DNA from: Acidobacteriota bacterium
Lineage (GTDB): Bacteria > Acidobacteriota > Terriglobia > UBA7540
Reading direction: 5' to 3'
Length of the DNA stretch: 59,786 bases
Assembly: GCA_021787735.1 (NCBI GenBank)
Contig: JAJYLL010000015.1
Coordinates: 1 to 59,786, forward strand
Shown: one piece after another, positions 34,932 through 44,569 of the stretch
How the letters are laid out: each line of letters begins with the position of its first letter
Numbering within the stretch: the stretch's first letter is position 1
Translations under genes and position numbers: made by a program
Notes under the pieces: generated by a model
Told to the model about the DNA's origin: nothing
Databases searched by the model: none
The model's input: only the letters and a program-made list of their open reading frames with translations

Positions 34932-36005
34932 ATGAGAATGAAAGCGTTAATTACGGGATCGGGAGGCTTGATTGGTTCGGCCTGCGCGCGCTTGTTGAGT
35001 GGAGCAGATTGGGAGGTTGTTGGAATTGACAACAACATGCGGCAGCAGTTTTTTGGTCCCCGAGGGTCTATCGCGCCGACGGTCAGATTCCTGCAGGAGT
35101 CCTTTGTTGGGTATCGCCACCGTGGCCTGGATGTTCGAGACCGCGAGGCCATCCGGGAGTTGATCAAGCAGGAGCGCCCGGACTTTATCATCCACGCCGC
35201 AGCGCAGCCGTCTCATGACCGGGCTGCTTCAGTCCCTTATGAAGATTTTGATGTGAACGCGGTCGGGACCTTGAACCTGCTTGTCGCGGCCAGGGATTTC
35301 TGCCGGGCCACGCCTTTCTGCTTCATTAGCACCAATAAGGTTTACGGTGACCGGCCTAATTCGCTGCCCCTGGTTGAGCAGCCCACTCGATACGATTACG
35401 CGGACGGGCGGGACGGGGTGGATGAGAGCATGTCCATCGACGCCTGCCTGCACTCGGTTTTTGGCGCTTCCAAGGTGGCGGCAGACGTGATGTGCCAGGA
35501 ATTCGGCCGCTACTTTCAGATGCCGGTTGGTGTTTTTCGCGCAGGCTGCATGACAGGACCTCAGCACGCAGCCGTTCAACTACATGGCTATTTGGCCTAT
35601 ATCATCGACTGCGCGGTTGCATGGCGCGAATACACAATTTTCGGGTACAAGGGGAAGCAGGTACGAGACCAGATTCATTGCGATGACGTCGCCCGGCTGC
35701 TGATGGAGTTCTTCCGGGCGCCCAAGTGCGGCGAGGTCTACAACCTGGGTGGTGGAAGACAAAACAGCATTTCGATCCTTGAAACGGTTGAGATGCTGGA
35801 TGGAATGGGATTGCGGCTCCAGCACCGCTATGATCCCGAGAACCGTGTGGGCGACCACATCTGCTACATTTCTGACTTAAGTAAGCTCCGCACTCATTTT
35901 CCGAATTGGGAAATCAAGCACAGCCTGAATCAAATCATCACCGAGATTGCGGATTCCCGTTTGAAAGCGCGCACCGGAGGCGCAGAGGCGGTTGCTGCTG
36001 ACTAG
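34932..36005 (+). CDS. NAD-dependent sugar epimerase (CDP-paratose 2-epimerase-like)
   Basis: 357 residues, extended SDR. The cofactor motif GSGGLIGSA is near the N-terminus. STNKVYGDRPN and the substrate-region PTRYDYADGRDG match the CDP-paratose 2-epimerase (TyvE) branch. The usual catalytic YxxxK appears as F-G-A-S-K (HSVFGASK), so the tyrosine is replaced by phenylalanine. This either alters chemistry or is normal in this subfamily. It is first of three genes that look like a glycan-assembly locus. Substrate is inferred only. Confidence 0.75.
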   Translation: MRMKALITGSGGLIGSACARLLSGADWEVVGIDNNMRQQFFGPRGSIAPTVRFLQESFVGYRHRGLDVRDREAIRELIKQERPDFIIHAAAQPSHDRAASVPYEDFDVNAVGTLNLLVAARDFCRATPFCFISTNKVYGDRPNSLPLVEQPTRYDYADGRDGVDESMSIDACLHSVFGASKVAADVMCQEFGRYFQMPVGVFRAGCMTGPQHAAVQLHGYLAYIIDCAVAWREYTIFGYKGKQVRDQIHCDDVARLLMEFFRAPKCGEVYNLGGGRQNSISILETVEMLDGMGLRLQHRYDPENRVGDHICYISDLSKLRTHFPNWEIKHSLNQIITEIADSRLKARTGGAEAVAAD

Positions 36006-36076
36006 ACCCCGTAGCCCGTTTCGGGTTGGACCTCAATTGACGAAAGTAAGTCTGGCATGGCGGTGGAGGGGAATGC

Positions 36077-37672
36077 GTGTCGCTTGATGATCGTGCCAGC
36101 GTGCGGGGCAAGAAAATCGAGATAGCAATAGCGGGTGATCGCTCCAACCAACTTGACCATTTCGGCGCAGGTAGCCGCCTGACTCCAACCGGGCAGCAGT
36201 GGCGTGACATTGAAAGGTCGCGCGAGAAGCGTCTGCAGAATCCTTCTTCGCATTTATCCGCAAGGCTTCGCCGGCGGGCCTTTTGGGTGGCAAAGTCGCT
36301 GCCTGTGCTTCCGGGTCAGAGAATCCTGGAACTCGGGGCCGGAGGCGGCATCTGGACCGAACACCTTGCCGCGGTCCTCGACGGGCAAAGCCTGCTTTCA
36401 GCCGCAGTTTTCAACCGGGACCTGGCTGACGTAACGCAGTCGAAAAACCTACCCAACACAGAGTTCATCTGCATCGACGATATTCGATCCGATTTTCCAC
36501 CCGAATGCTTTGATTGCGTGGTCGGCACGGACATCCTGACGGATGAGCTTTGGCCTTCAACTTTGGGATTCGTTTACCGATGCCTGAAGCCGGGCGGGCA
36601 ATTTCTGTTCTTTGCCCGGAATGCGTCGAACCCGCTAGCACGGATGCGGAAAGTGGTGAGTGGTTTTCGCAAGAGAAAAGAGAGCGATGGTCTCCAGCAG
36701 GCAATAAGTTCGCAGGACTGCATTGACGAGGCCGTCCGGCGAGGTTTTGACGGCGTCGAGTTCGACCTTTCTGAAGTGATTTCTCCTCTCGAGGGGGCTG
36801 TTGGCCATGCTATTGGATTGATTCTGGAACGCGCTCCTGTTACGGGCCGCTTTTCAAGCGTGGTCAGCTTGCGGGGCGCCAAACCAGGTAGTATGACGCA
36901 TCAGGGTGGTTCCCCAGCGAGCCTGGCGATGCATCCGCAACTTTTCGGCGCGGTGTCAGTTGTGGTCCCTTGCCATAACGAGGATGTGAATATTGAACGC
37001 CTGGTCAGCACTCTTGTCGGCATGTATGACGCTTACCTTCACGAGATTGTGATTGTTGACGACAACAGCTCAGACCACACAGCGGAGGTCGCTGCCGCCG
37101 TTGCCTGCGAGGAACCTCGTGTCAAACTGGTGGAGCGCAATCCTCCGGGCGGAGTGGGCCGCGCCCTGCGGGATGGTTACGCTGCCGCAACGGGAAAATA
37201 CATCCTGTCCATTGACTGCGATTTCATCACGATCGCTTCGGAATTTAGAGGGCTCTTCGACGCCGTGGCCGAGGGCTACGATGGGGCGATTGGCAGCCGC
37301 TTTTCGTCGGAGTCGGCGCTTGTGCGTTATCCGTTTTTCAAGATCCTTTGCAACCGTGGATACCATCTGCTGCTGAACCTGTTGCTGGGCAGGCGAGTCC
37401 GGGATATTTCAAATAATCTCAAGCTTTATCGCGCGGAGATTCTGAAGGGGCTCGATATTGAAGAACCTCGCTTTGCAGCAAACGTGGAAACAGGGCTCAA
37501 GCCTCTTTTGCTGAATTATCGTATTCGGGAAGTTCCAGCCTCCTGGATCAACCGTACGGCGGACATGGGCAAATCTTCCTTCAACCTTTTGAAGGTTGGC
37601 CCTGACTACCTGAAGGTGCTGATCCGGACCACATGGCGATATTGGCGGGGCGAGTGCCGCACATCCCGCTGA
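36077..37672 (+). CDS. Methyltransferase / glycosyltransferase 2 fusion
   Basis: 531 residues in two domains. Residues about 70-210 form a class I SAM methyltransferase (ILELGAGGGIWTEHL motif I; FDCVVGTDILTDEL). From about residue 295 a GT2 glycosyltransferase follows: VSVVVPCHNEDVNIERLVST, a VDDNSSDHT motif, and DCDF as the likely metal-binding DxD equivalent. It resembles dolichol-phosphate mannosyltransferase-like enzymes that charge a polyprenyl carrier, with no C-terminal membrane helices. The start is a GTG at 36077 with GGAGGGG upstream. The next gene encodes a GT39-like membrane transferase, which uses polyprenyl-phosphate sugars, so the pair may work in sequence. Confidence 0.8.
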   Translation: MSLDDRASVRGKKIEIAIAGDRSNQLDHFGAGSRLTPTGQQWRDIERSREKRLQNPSSHLSARLRRRAFWVAKSLPVLPGQRILELGAGGGIWTEHLAAVLDGQSLLSAAVFNRDLADVTQSKNLPNTEFICIDDIRSDFPPECFDCVVGTDILTDELWPSTLGFVYRCLKPGGQFLFFARNASNPLARMRKVVSGFRKRKESDGLQQAISSQDCIDEAVRRGFDGVEFDLSEVISPLEGAVGHAIGLILERAPVTGRFSSVVSLRGAKPGSMTHQGGSPASLAMHPQLFGAVSVVVPCHNEDVNIERLVSTLVGMYDAYLHEIVIVDDNSSDHTAEVAAAVACEEPRVKLVERNPPGGVGRALRDGYAAATGKYILSIDCDFITIASEFRGLFDAVAEGYDGAIGSRFSSESALVRYPFFKILCNRGYHLLLNLLLGRRVRDISNNLKLYRAEILKGLDIEEPRFAANVETGLKPLLLNYRIREVPASWINRTADMGKSSFNLLKVGPDYLKVLIRTTWRYWRGECRTSR

Positions 37673-37808
37673 CGGCAGCGACCTGCGCCGCGCGCCGACA
37701 GGGGTTCTGTTTCGTCGGCCTGCCTATTCACAAACGAACAGGCTCTGTGTAAGACTGTCGTGGGACTAAATCGGCCCGGATTTGCTTGCACGTGTTTTTG
37801 GAACAGAC

Positions 37809-39371
37809 ATGAGCAGTGAAATCAATAATTCGTTGCGATGCCGAATTACGGCCTTGCTCGACAAGATTGGTCGCAGGCCAGGGTGGCTTCTGCTTCTGTC
37901 GGCTGCCGTCTACTTTGACGGTTTCGGCCTGATTAGCTCAAAGGCTGTGATTACGAACGATGAGCTTTTCACGCTGTACATCTCGCGGCTTCCTTATTTT
38001 CGAGATGTCTGGGCCGCTCTGGCCACGGGGGCGGAGCAGACTCCTCCGTTTTTTTATGCAATATCACGCGCCGACGTCCACCTCTTTGGAGTGTCCGGCC
38101 TGGCGCTGCGCTTGCCGGAGTTGCTGGCGTTTGCGCTGATGTGCGCCTGCCTTTTCCACGTTGTCGCCCGGCGAACTTCGCCTGTTTATGGCGTTATCGC
38201 CATGCTGTTTAGCTTTATGACGACAGCCTTCAACTATGCTTACGAGGCGCGGGCCTACGCATTGGTCCTGGCTTTTTCGTCTTTTGCGCTGCTTTGCTGG
38301 CTCTGGGCAGCAGATGGACGCCACCGAGTGCTCGCACTGATTGGTTTGGCTGCCAGCATGGCCGCCGCCATCTCCAGCCACTATTATGCCGTGCTGGCTT
38401 TTTTCCCACTGGGTCTGGGCGAAGTCGCGCGTTCCTTTCGCCGCAAGCGGATTGATGTGGGAGTCTGGCTGGCACTGGGGTTATCACTGTCACCGCTGCT
38501 GGCATTCATGCCGCTGATTCGGAGTGCGCGAAAGTTCGCTCCGCATTTCTGGGCGGAACCTCGTTGGTCTTCCATGGGGTATTTCTATGAGCATTTCCTG
38601 CTGACCCCAAGCGCGGTCCCATTGCTCGTCATCTTCCTGACTGTGGTTTTGTACAGCACCTTTCGGCGTGCGCAGGCCGACGGGCCCCGAAAGCGGGTGT
38701 CCGATCATGTTCCCGCACACGAAATGGTTGCTGCTGCCGGTTTTCTATTGATTCCCGTCGTAGGCGTCGTGCTGGCAAAGACGGTCGTGGGTGCCTTTTC
38801 AGACCGTTATGCGCTGCCGACGGTAATCGGTCTGTGCCTGATCGTCGGATGGGGGCTTTTCAGCGCGCTAGCTGGTCGCCGTGCAGTGGCTGTTGCTCTG
38901 GCATTGGTCCTTTGCGGATTTCTGGCCGTAAAGGAATTGCAGACTTACCGGCGCGTGGCCGAAAGCACCGCGTTGCAGGCCGCGACATACTTCTTTCTTG
39001 AGCGGAACGCGCCGAGTGACGCGCCCATCGTGATTTCCGGGCCCATGGACTTCACCGAGCTCACCTATAAACCTCCGCGGGACCTTTCGGGGCGATTGAC
39101 CTACCTGGCTGATCCACGACTTGCCGTTCAGTACACGGGAGCAGACGACGCGGAAAAGGGTTTGGTTGAGATGAAATCGTGGGCGGGATTGAATGTCCAG
39201 CCGTTCCGTGGCTTCATCGCCTCCGGGCAAAAGTGTTACGTGTATGTGGTCAACTATCCGGACAAATACGCGTGGGTCATGAATGGATTTCAGGCAGCCC
39301 ACTGGAAGATTCGACTCGCACGGTGGCAAGACGGGATGATCCTTTTCTTGGCAACGCCTGAGAAGCAGTGA
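37809..39371 (+). CDS. Multi-spanning glycosyltransferase, GT39/ArnT-like
   Basis: About 520 residues with ten or more membrane helices. Near residue 50 the first periplasmic loop carries a NDELFTLY motif (DE pair), characteristic of ArnT/PMT-type transferases that use lipid-linked sugars on the outer face of the inner membrane. The ATG at 37809 is preferred; a TTG at 37782 would add nine residues. It follows the GT2 fusion gene that could make the lipid-linked donor. Acceptor unknown. Confidence 0.75.
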   Translation: MSSEINNSLRCRITALLDKIGRRPGWLLLLSAAVYFDGFGLISSKAVITNDELFTLYISRLPYFRDVWAALATGAEQTPPFFYAISRADVHLFGVSGLALRLPELLAFALMCACLFHVVARRTSPVYGVIAMLFSFMTTAFNYAYEARAYALVLAFSSFALLCWLWAADGRHRVLALIGLAASMAAAISSHYYAVLAFFPLGLGEVARSFRRKRIDVGVWLALGLSLSPLLAFMPLIRSARKFAPHFWAEPRWSSMGYFYEHFLLTPSAVPLLVIFLTVVLYSTFRRAQADGPRKRVSDHVPAHEMVAAAGFLLIPVVGVVLAKTVVGAFSDRYALPTVIGLCLIVGWGLFSALAGRRAVAVALALVLCGFLAVKELQTYRRVAESTALQAATYFFLERNAPSDAPIVISGPMDFTELTYKPPRDLSGRLTYLADPRLAVQYTGADDAEKGLVEMKSWAGLNVQPFRGFIASGQKCYVYVVNYPDKYAWVMNGFQAAHWKIRLARWQDGMILFLATPEKQ

Positions 39372-39508
39372 AGGCCACCTGATAGGCAGGCCCCTGATGG
39401 AAAGACGCGACGGCCACGTTGCGGGACTCAAGCGGTTGTGAGCTTATGCCGAGAATTTATTAATCCGTCAGTCGCAATTCCTTGACGACCGGCTGGCGGT
39501 TATTTAAG

Positions 39509-39952
39509 ATGTCACAAGGAATTTATCCCATTGAAGTGACTGGGGCTATGCTGAAACTACGCAAGCCGCGCAACAGCCGTCAAGTTTCGGCCTCAACTGC
39601 CGAAACCCTCATACCGGACAAGCTTTACTTTCGCATCGGGGAAGTGAGCAAGCTTGCAAAAACTAAGCCCTATGTTCTGCGATATTGGGAAACAGAGTTC
39701 CCAACTTTGAAACCCACCAAGAGTTCCACCGGCCACCGGCTTTATCGCCGCCAGGACGTTGAGATGGTCCTTGAAATCAAGAGGCTTCTTTACGAAGAGG
39801 GCTTCACGATCGACGGTGCGCGCAAGTATCTGGCCGGAAATTCAGGCGGCACGGCGGAGATCAGACAGGCAGCGTCCTCCAACCTTACTGAAGATCAGTT
39901 CAAAGCAATCAAGCGTGAACTCCTTGGAATCTTGACAATAGTTTCCCGATGA
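39509..39952 (+). CDS. MerR-family transcriptional regulator
   Basis: About 147 residues. The helix-turn-helix [20 protein letters not shown], then [20 protein letters not shown], is typical of MerR proteins with the conserved RYWE and [11 protein letters not shown] elements. The N-terminus before [11 protein letters not shown] is variable and the start is uncertain: ATG at 39509 or 39548. The effector domain is short and lacks metal-binding cysteines. It precedes two tRNA-Pro genes. Confidence 0.8.
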   Translation: MSQGIYPIEVTGAMLKLRKPRNSRQVSASTAETLIPDKLYFRIGEVSKLAKTKPYVLRYWETEFPTLKPTKSSTGHRLYRRQDVEMVLEIKRLLYEEGFTIDGARKYLAGNSGGTAEIRQAASSNLTEDQFKAIKRELLGILTIVSR

Positions 39953-40009
39953 TGCTAGCGTTGAATTCGTGCCATTCAGCCCATTTTTGAGCGTGAAGGC
40001 GCGGATTGC

Positions 40010-40086
40010 CGGGACGTAGCGCAGCCTGGTAGCGCACTTGCTTGGGGTGCAAGTGGTCGCCGGTTCAAATCCGGCCGTCCCGACCA
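40010..40086 (+). tRNA. tRNA-Pro (GGG)
   Basis: CGGGACGTAGCGCAGCCTGG begins a full cloverleaf. The anticodon stem CTTGC/GCAAG encloses TTGGGGT (anticodon GGG), the T-arm reads GTTCAAATC, and CCA is encoded. Confidence 0.95.
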
Positions 40087-40180
40087 GTGATTGCTTGAAA
40101 CGTGATGAGTGGCCAGTGATGAGCCTGTGGGTGGTTGCCCCCGCTTTGAACTAGTCACTCGCCACGGTTTGTCGTTTGTT

Positions 40181-40257
40181 CGGGGCGTGGCGTAGCCTGG
40201 TAGCGCGCTTGGTTCGGGACCAAGAGGTCCCCAGTTCAAATCTGGGCGCCCCGACCA
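40181..40257 (+). tRNA. tRNA-Pro (CGG)
   Basis: CGGGGCGTGGCGTAGCCTGG begins a full cloverleaf. The anticodon stem CTTGG/CCAAG encloses TTCGGGA (anticodon CGG), and CCA is encoded. Its 3' end faces an integrase gene 70 bases away, so it is the likely insertion site of the second element. Confidence 0.95.
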
Positions 40258-40327
40258 TCATTCCAAAGGACTTAGGTCGAAATACAAAATTCGGAAAAGT
40301 ACCCATTTGTACCCATTCTAGTGGCCA

Positions 40328-41440
40328 TTACGAAGTCTGGCCCCTTTTCAGCAGGTCGGCCACCTTCAACTGTGCCTCCCGCTTCTCATCACCGAACGTC
40401 CGAGTGTAGCGCATGGTGGTCTGGATGTCGGCGTGACGGAGCAGTTCTTTCTGGACAATCAGGCTGGTTCCAAGTAGGCCATGCAAGCTCGAGTAGGTGT
40501 ACCGGAAAGTGTGCCAGCCGACCTTCTTGGTGATGCCCGCCCTTTTCGCTGCCGGGTGCAGGACTTTATCGCGGATGGTGTCCGGCCAGCGGGTATTGCC
40601 TTGCGGGTTGGCGAAGATGAAATCCGAATCCCGGGTGTACTGGGACCGCCCTTTGTGCATGAGCAGGGATTCCGCCAGATCGGGATCCATGTGCAGTGTG
40701 CCTTCCGAGGTCGGAGTCTTGACGTCGTTCAGTTCTCCCTCGGAAATACTCCGCTGGACCCGGATCGTGAGGGCTTCGAAGTTGACATCTCCCCATCGAA
40801 GGCTCAGGAGTTCGCAGGAACGGAGTCCCAGGCAGACCGCGGTCAGGACCATGGTTTTGTGGAGATCTTTCAGCTCTGCCATTAAGGACCAGAATTCAGG
40901 GATGGTCAGGACCGTGATCTCCTTGATTCGTTTCCTGGGTTGCCGGACCAGATCAATCGGGTTGCGTTCCACCATCTCCCAGCGGAGCGCCGCCTGAAAG
41001 ATCAGATGTATGACTTCCCGGATATGACCTTTGGTCGGATCAGTCGCATCATAAGTCAACAACCAGTCCTCGACGGCCATGGTTTTGACCTTTCGGAGTT
41101 CCATATCTCCCCACTTCGGACGAATATGGTTCTTGAGGATGCTCCGATACGTATCGCCGGTCAGTTTCCGGCAGTGTCTGGGGATGTAATCACACTCGAA
41201 ACGGTCGGCCAAGGTATTCACTGTGACAGGATGAAGCTGCTGTTGTAGATTATCTTCGTTCATTTTGACCCGGTGGGATTCCACAACCCTCTGGGCCGCT
41301 GCCTTGGTTGGCAAATCGTTGACCGTTCCAATCACGACTGATTTCCGTTGTCCGTTCTCGTACCACCGGAATTGCCAGACATTGGGACCATTCTTTCTTT
41401 TTCTAGTGATCAAATCACCTTGCTGATATCGTGTCGCCAT
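40328..41440 (-). CDS. Tyrosine-recombinase integrase (tRNA-Pro element)
   Basis: 370 residues, same architecture as the integrase at 18287-19432: arm-binding KRKNGPNVWQFRW, core-binding domain, then catalytic CLGLRSCE, HTFRYTY (HxxR), LLRHADIQTTMR and the tyrosine in YTRTF. The start at 41440 is the second of two adjacent ATGs. It aligns with the paralogue's MAAQ start and lies four bases from AAGGAG. The stop faces tRNA-Pro(CGG). The excisionase gene is 11-14 bases upstream, the same spacing as in the first element. Confidence 0.9.
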   Translation of the reverse strand: MATRYQQGDLITRKRKNGPNVWQFRWYENGQRKSVVIGTVNDLPTKAAAQRVVESHRVKMNEDNLQQQLHPVTVNTLADRFECDYIPRHCRKLTGDTYRSILKNHIRPKWGDMELRKVKTMAVEDWLLTYDATDPTKGHIREVIHLIFQAALRWEMVERNPIDLVRQPRKRIKEITVLTIPEFWSLMAELKDLHKTMVLTAVCLGLRSCELLSLRWGDVNFEALTIRVQRSISEGELNDVKTPTSEGTLHMDPDLAESLLMHKGRSQYTRDSDFIFANPQGNTRWPDTIRDKVLHPAAKRAGITKKVGWHTFRYTYSSLHGLLGTSLIVQKELLRHADIQTTMRYTRTFGDEKREAQLKVADLLKRGQTS

Positions 41441-41454
41441 CATTCTCCTTCATT

Positions 41455-41658
41455 TCAGAATGCGAATTGTGGGCGGCACGGTTGACTGGCTGATTTTACT
41501 CGGGAATTTACCCAAGCCTCAAGATCTTCCATGCGGTACCTCCAGTACTTCCCGATCTTCAGCGCTGGAATATCCCGCTTCCTGGCCCAGCGCTCCAACA
41601 CCTTTGGCCGAATTCCGAGCAGCTTTGCTGCCTCCTGGCTGTCTAATAACGGTTCCAT
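41455..41658 (-). CDS. Excisionase-like helix-turn-helix protein (second element)
   Basis: 67 residues: LDSQEAAKLLGIRPKVLERW, ARKRDIPALKIGKYWRYRME, then DLEAWVNSRVKSASQPCRPQ. It is paralogous along its whole length to the protein at 18072-18275, including the C-terminal PCRxQxAF. Likely directs or regulates the adjacent integrase. A GGAGG lies about 11 bases before the ATG. Confidence 0.8.
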   Translation of the reverse strand: MEPLLDSQEAAKLLGIRPKVLERWARKRDIPALKIGKYWRYRMEDLEAWVNSRVKSASQPCRPQFAF

Positions 41659-41771
41659 AGTGCGTATATCCTCCGTCTCAGAGTTTTTTGAACTATTTCA
41701 TTGTCCGCCACCGGTTAGCACTCCGCAGCTGCCGGTGGTCTTTCCGTTTAGCTGGGTACAGGGCGTTTCCT

Positions 41772-42350
41772 TCACCAACTTCGCATCTCCGAGTCATCAC
41801 TTCGGGCATCATCCGAGGGTTCCTTCTCTAGCATGTTGGCAATGTCGTCCAATGCCTGGCTCTCTCCTTGTATCTTTCCAGCCTCGGATAATGCCCGCCA
41901 GAGGCGATAACGGGAGAGGACCGATTTCCTTTGGCGTCTTGCAGTGGTAAGCAGGGCTGAGGCCCGGGCCCGCCGTTCCCCCGCAATGTCCCTCAGCCTC
42001 GATGGGCAATCCTCCGATTGCCAGTCTGTTCCCAACAAATCGGCCAAGGTTATGAAGCGCATGATTTCTTCAGGGTCGGACCGCCCTGACCAGACGTACT
42101 CACGCCAGCCTCGGTGCAGCGCGGTCCTTCCTTCATCTGTAATTCTGTAAGCGGTCCTTCTCGCTCGCTCGCCTCCTTCCCGGCTGGCAAACCCCAGGCG
42201 CGAAAGTCTCTGGAGCGCCCGTATCGTCGAAGCGGGTGAAAGGATCAGGTTCCTATACAGTCCGTGAGCGGTTACTGTTCCTTCTTTGTCCATGACACCG
42301 AGAAGAAGAGTTTCCAAGCTCTCCATCTCGCTCCTCCTAGTTCTGGGCAT
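41772..42350 (-). CDS. PadR-like winged-helix regulator
   Basis: 192 residues. The N-terminus LETLLLGVMDKEGTVTAHGL, YRNLILSPASTIRALQRLSR and LGFASREGGERARRTAYRIT fits the PadR/MarR-type winged helix (recognition helix and the beta-wing that reads TAYRITDEG). The long C-terminal helical part is not recognised. Two in-frame ATGs (42350 and 42326) each have a perfect Shine-Dalgarno (AAAGGAGG and AGGAGGAG) at good spacing, so two isoforms could be made. Likely regulator of the second element. Confidence 0.65.
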   Translation of the reverse strand: MPRTRRSEMESLETLLLGVMDKEGTVTAHGLYRNLILSPASTIRALQRLSRLGFASREGGERARRTAYRITDEGRTALHRGWREYVWSGRSDPEEIMRFITLADLLGTDWQSEDCPSRLRDIAGERRARASALLTTARRQRKSVLSRYRLWRALSEAGKIQGESQALDDIANMLEKEPSDDARSDDSEMRSW

Positions 42351-42497
42351 CTTTTGCCTCCTTTACTGAACTCAACCAACACTCTTGCCAGGTAGTCTTC
42401 ATCTGAATGCTTTGCCTTTCGTGAGGCGACGGTAAGGTAATCCTGGTGTGCGGCCAGAAATAGCACTCGGCCCGGGGGTAGAACCTATGCGCTCTCT

Positions 42498-43289
42498 TCA
42501 TGCCACCGAGTGGATGCCTCCTGGCTCAGATTCGCCGGCGTCTGTTGGGATCATCGCCCATAGGTCATCGGTAGTGGGCATGCATCTCTGCTTCCTCCTT
42601 TCCGGCGCAACCCGAGCCTGAAGTTGCTTGACCAGTTGGGCCGACTTGCCCGACTTTGGGTTGGGAGTCACCGTAAACTCCTCCGTAAAACCGAGGCTGG
42701 CGGCGAATTCGCCGACCAACGACCGAATGACTTCGAGAGACCGCTTTTCAGCAGGAACTTCATTCCAAAGACTTCCTACCACCAAATCGAGTTTCTTGAA
42801 GTGCTTGTCTAATGTCTCCACCGTTAGGGCGTCTCGTCTTTCCGCCGATAGGGGTGTGGACTTAGAGGCCTCGGAACGTTTAGCTTTCAATTCCCGATAG
42901 CGGGCCAGAATATCGTCCAGCCACTTGTTCGCGTCCTCTTCGGGATTCTCTGGTAGCGGAATTTCTGGCACGACCGTCCGATATTTCGCCAGCGCCAGGT
43001 CGATTCCGCGCTTCCCGGCGGCCAGCAGGATGGGGTCAGGCAGCTTCGGCAGCTCCCTGTAGGCATCCATCATGTGGTAAGCACTACTCCGCGGAATTCC
43101 CAAGGCTGACAGATATTTCTTGAACAGCTTCTCACCAATTAATTCATCGTGCAGTTGAGCCATCAGGCGGCCGATTTCGAGCCGACTTCTGCCTCGGTTC
43201 TTAAACTCTTCCAACACCTTCGCTCGCAGCATCTTCTCCCGCCTGCGCTGAGAGTCATCCAAATTTTGCAGAATTGATTTCAGGCTCAT
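42498..43289 (-). CDS. Element protein with DUF3102-like helical region
   Basis: About 263 residues. RSRLEIGRLMAQLHDELIGE, KLFKKYLSALGIPRSSAYHM, then MDAYRELPKL resembles the DUF3102/phage-type DNA-binding helix region seen in some mobile-element proteins. A charged helical middle (WLDDILARYRELKAKRSEAS) and an unrecognised C-terminus follow. Start at 43289 is preferred (GAGGG six bases upstream). A frame reaching 43502 is open and lies just downstream of a TATACT -10, so a longer form is possible. Confidence 0.5.
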   Translation of the reverse strand: MSLKSILQNLDDSQRRREKMLRAKVLEEFKNRGRSRLEIGRLMAQLHDELIGEKLFKKYLSALGIPRSSAYHMMDAYRELPKLPDPILLAAGKRGIDLALAKYRTVVPEIPLPENPEEDANKWLDDILARYRELKAKRSEASKSTPLSAERRDALTVETLDKHFKKLDLVVGSLWNEVPAEKRSLEVIRSLVGEFAASLGFTEEFTVTPNPKSGKSAQLVKQLQARVAPERRKQRCMPTTDDLWAMIPTDAGESEPGGIHSVA

Positions 43290-43502
43290 TCCAAACCCTC
43301 TCTGATATTTCGGCGGCATGTCAGCCAACTTTCCCAAGCGACCGTGCCAGGCACTGGACCGGGTGAACATTCCTTCAACGAATGTCAGGCAAGAAACGTT
43401 TTGTCGGCCCAAGAGCGCGTCACGCTCCGGAGCACGACGTGCCGCCTTAAATTTGAATTCGACCGTACAGGAACTTGGTGACTGATGCCGCCAATCAGGC
43501 AC

Positions 43503-44560
43503 AATGCTTCCTGCCGGCCTTCATTCAAAACAATCATATCGCATTCTTGTAATAATTAATAAAACTTACCAGAATAGTATAGCACAACTCTTATCAATTA
43601 AGTGCAACCTATCTTCCCGTTCCAGGATAACATTTGTATGTTATTGATAATAAATAGTTACTATTGTATTTTCGGCCTGATTTTGGTTGGACAGAAAGGA
43701 GCAGGCAAGACCCGTAGACACAATCTTGCTCTTTTTATCCGCTGCCAAGGTGACTTGACCAATGCACCTGAGAGGCCCGCATTCGTTAGCGGAATATGCA
43801 CGACACCGTGCCCGGGCGACCAGCCGGCAACAAACCGAATAGACTGGGCGAGGTGGTGTAAGAAGCCGCGGGGAAACGGTCAGCTCTGGTTTGCCGCATG
43901 CGGGAATGAGCCTGAAGGAAAGCGGCCCCCTGTCGAAATTACATCGTGGTTCTTTCGTTAAGTTGAACCTATCGTTCATCCTCCTGGTCGGCAGTTTCTC
44001 TGCCGGAAAACCGCCCCATCAGGATGATCAGAGGTTTCAGCGCATTTGTCTTACTATCCTTGAAGCTGACCGAGTCTGGAGCTCGAAGTATGAGTGTCCA
44101 AAGTTGGACACGGGGGGCGGATCTGGTCGGCACGGGAGGGATTCCGTCTTTGGCTGGATCCGGGCTCAAAAAGAGTCTCTGAAGGCCCAACTTTCCATCC
44201 TCTTTTTTCTGCGAGGGCCTATGTTGATCATCCTCTTTTAAGTCCCCATATTCGATCTTGCCGGGAGGCCGTGCTTCTGTCTTGCCGTGCCGCACTTACA
44301 CGCGAAGGCCGTTATACGTCCAGGTGGGACTGTTGGCCGGACAGGAGCCAGGATCGCGGCTGCAGGTTCGTAGGTAAACACTGGCCGACTGATCGTTACT
44401 AAAAACTGGGGCCCTTGTCTGGCCGCGCTTACGCGGCCATCTGGACTGGCCCTATCCCTCCGCGTACATGCCCATCCCGGACACCCACTGGCGGGACTGT
44501 TTCGGCATCCCGACCGGCGACGACAAAGGAGGCTGTCGCTAATGTCGAGACCCAAGAAGA
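43503..44560. other. AT-rich, then gene-poor region of the second element
   Basis: 43540-43680 is noticeably AT-rich relative to its surroundings. It holds an extended -10 (TGCTATACT, minus strand, 43576-43583) and a small palindrome TAACAT-TTGT-ATGTTA at 43628-43643. No intact gene is recognised in the rest. The AT-rich part is a candidate control region or origin for the second element. Confidence 0.4.
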
Positions 44561-44569
44561 AATGAACCC

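Noticed and set aside
42272..42466. A 64-residue minus-strand frame overlapping the PadR-like gene
   Set aside because: Lies across the well-supported PadR-like start and its ribosome sites; probably a shadow.
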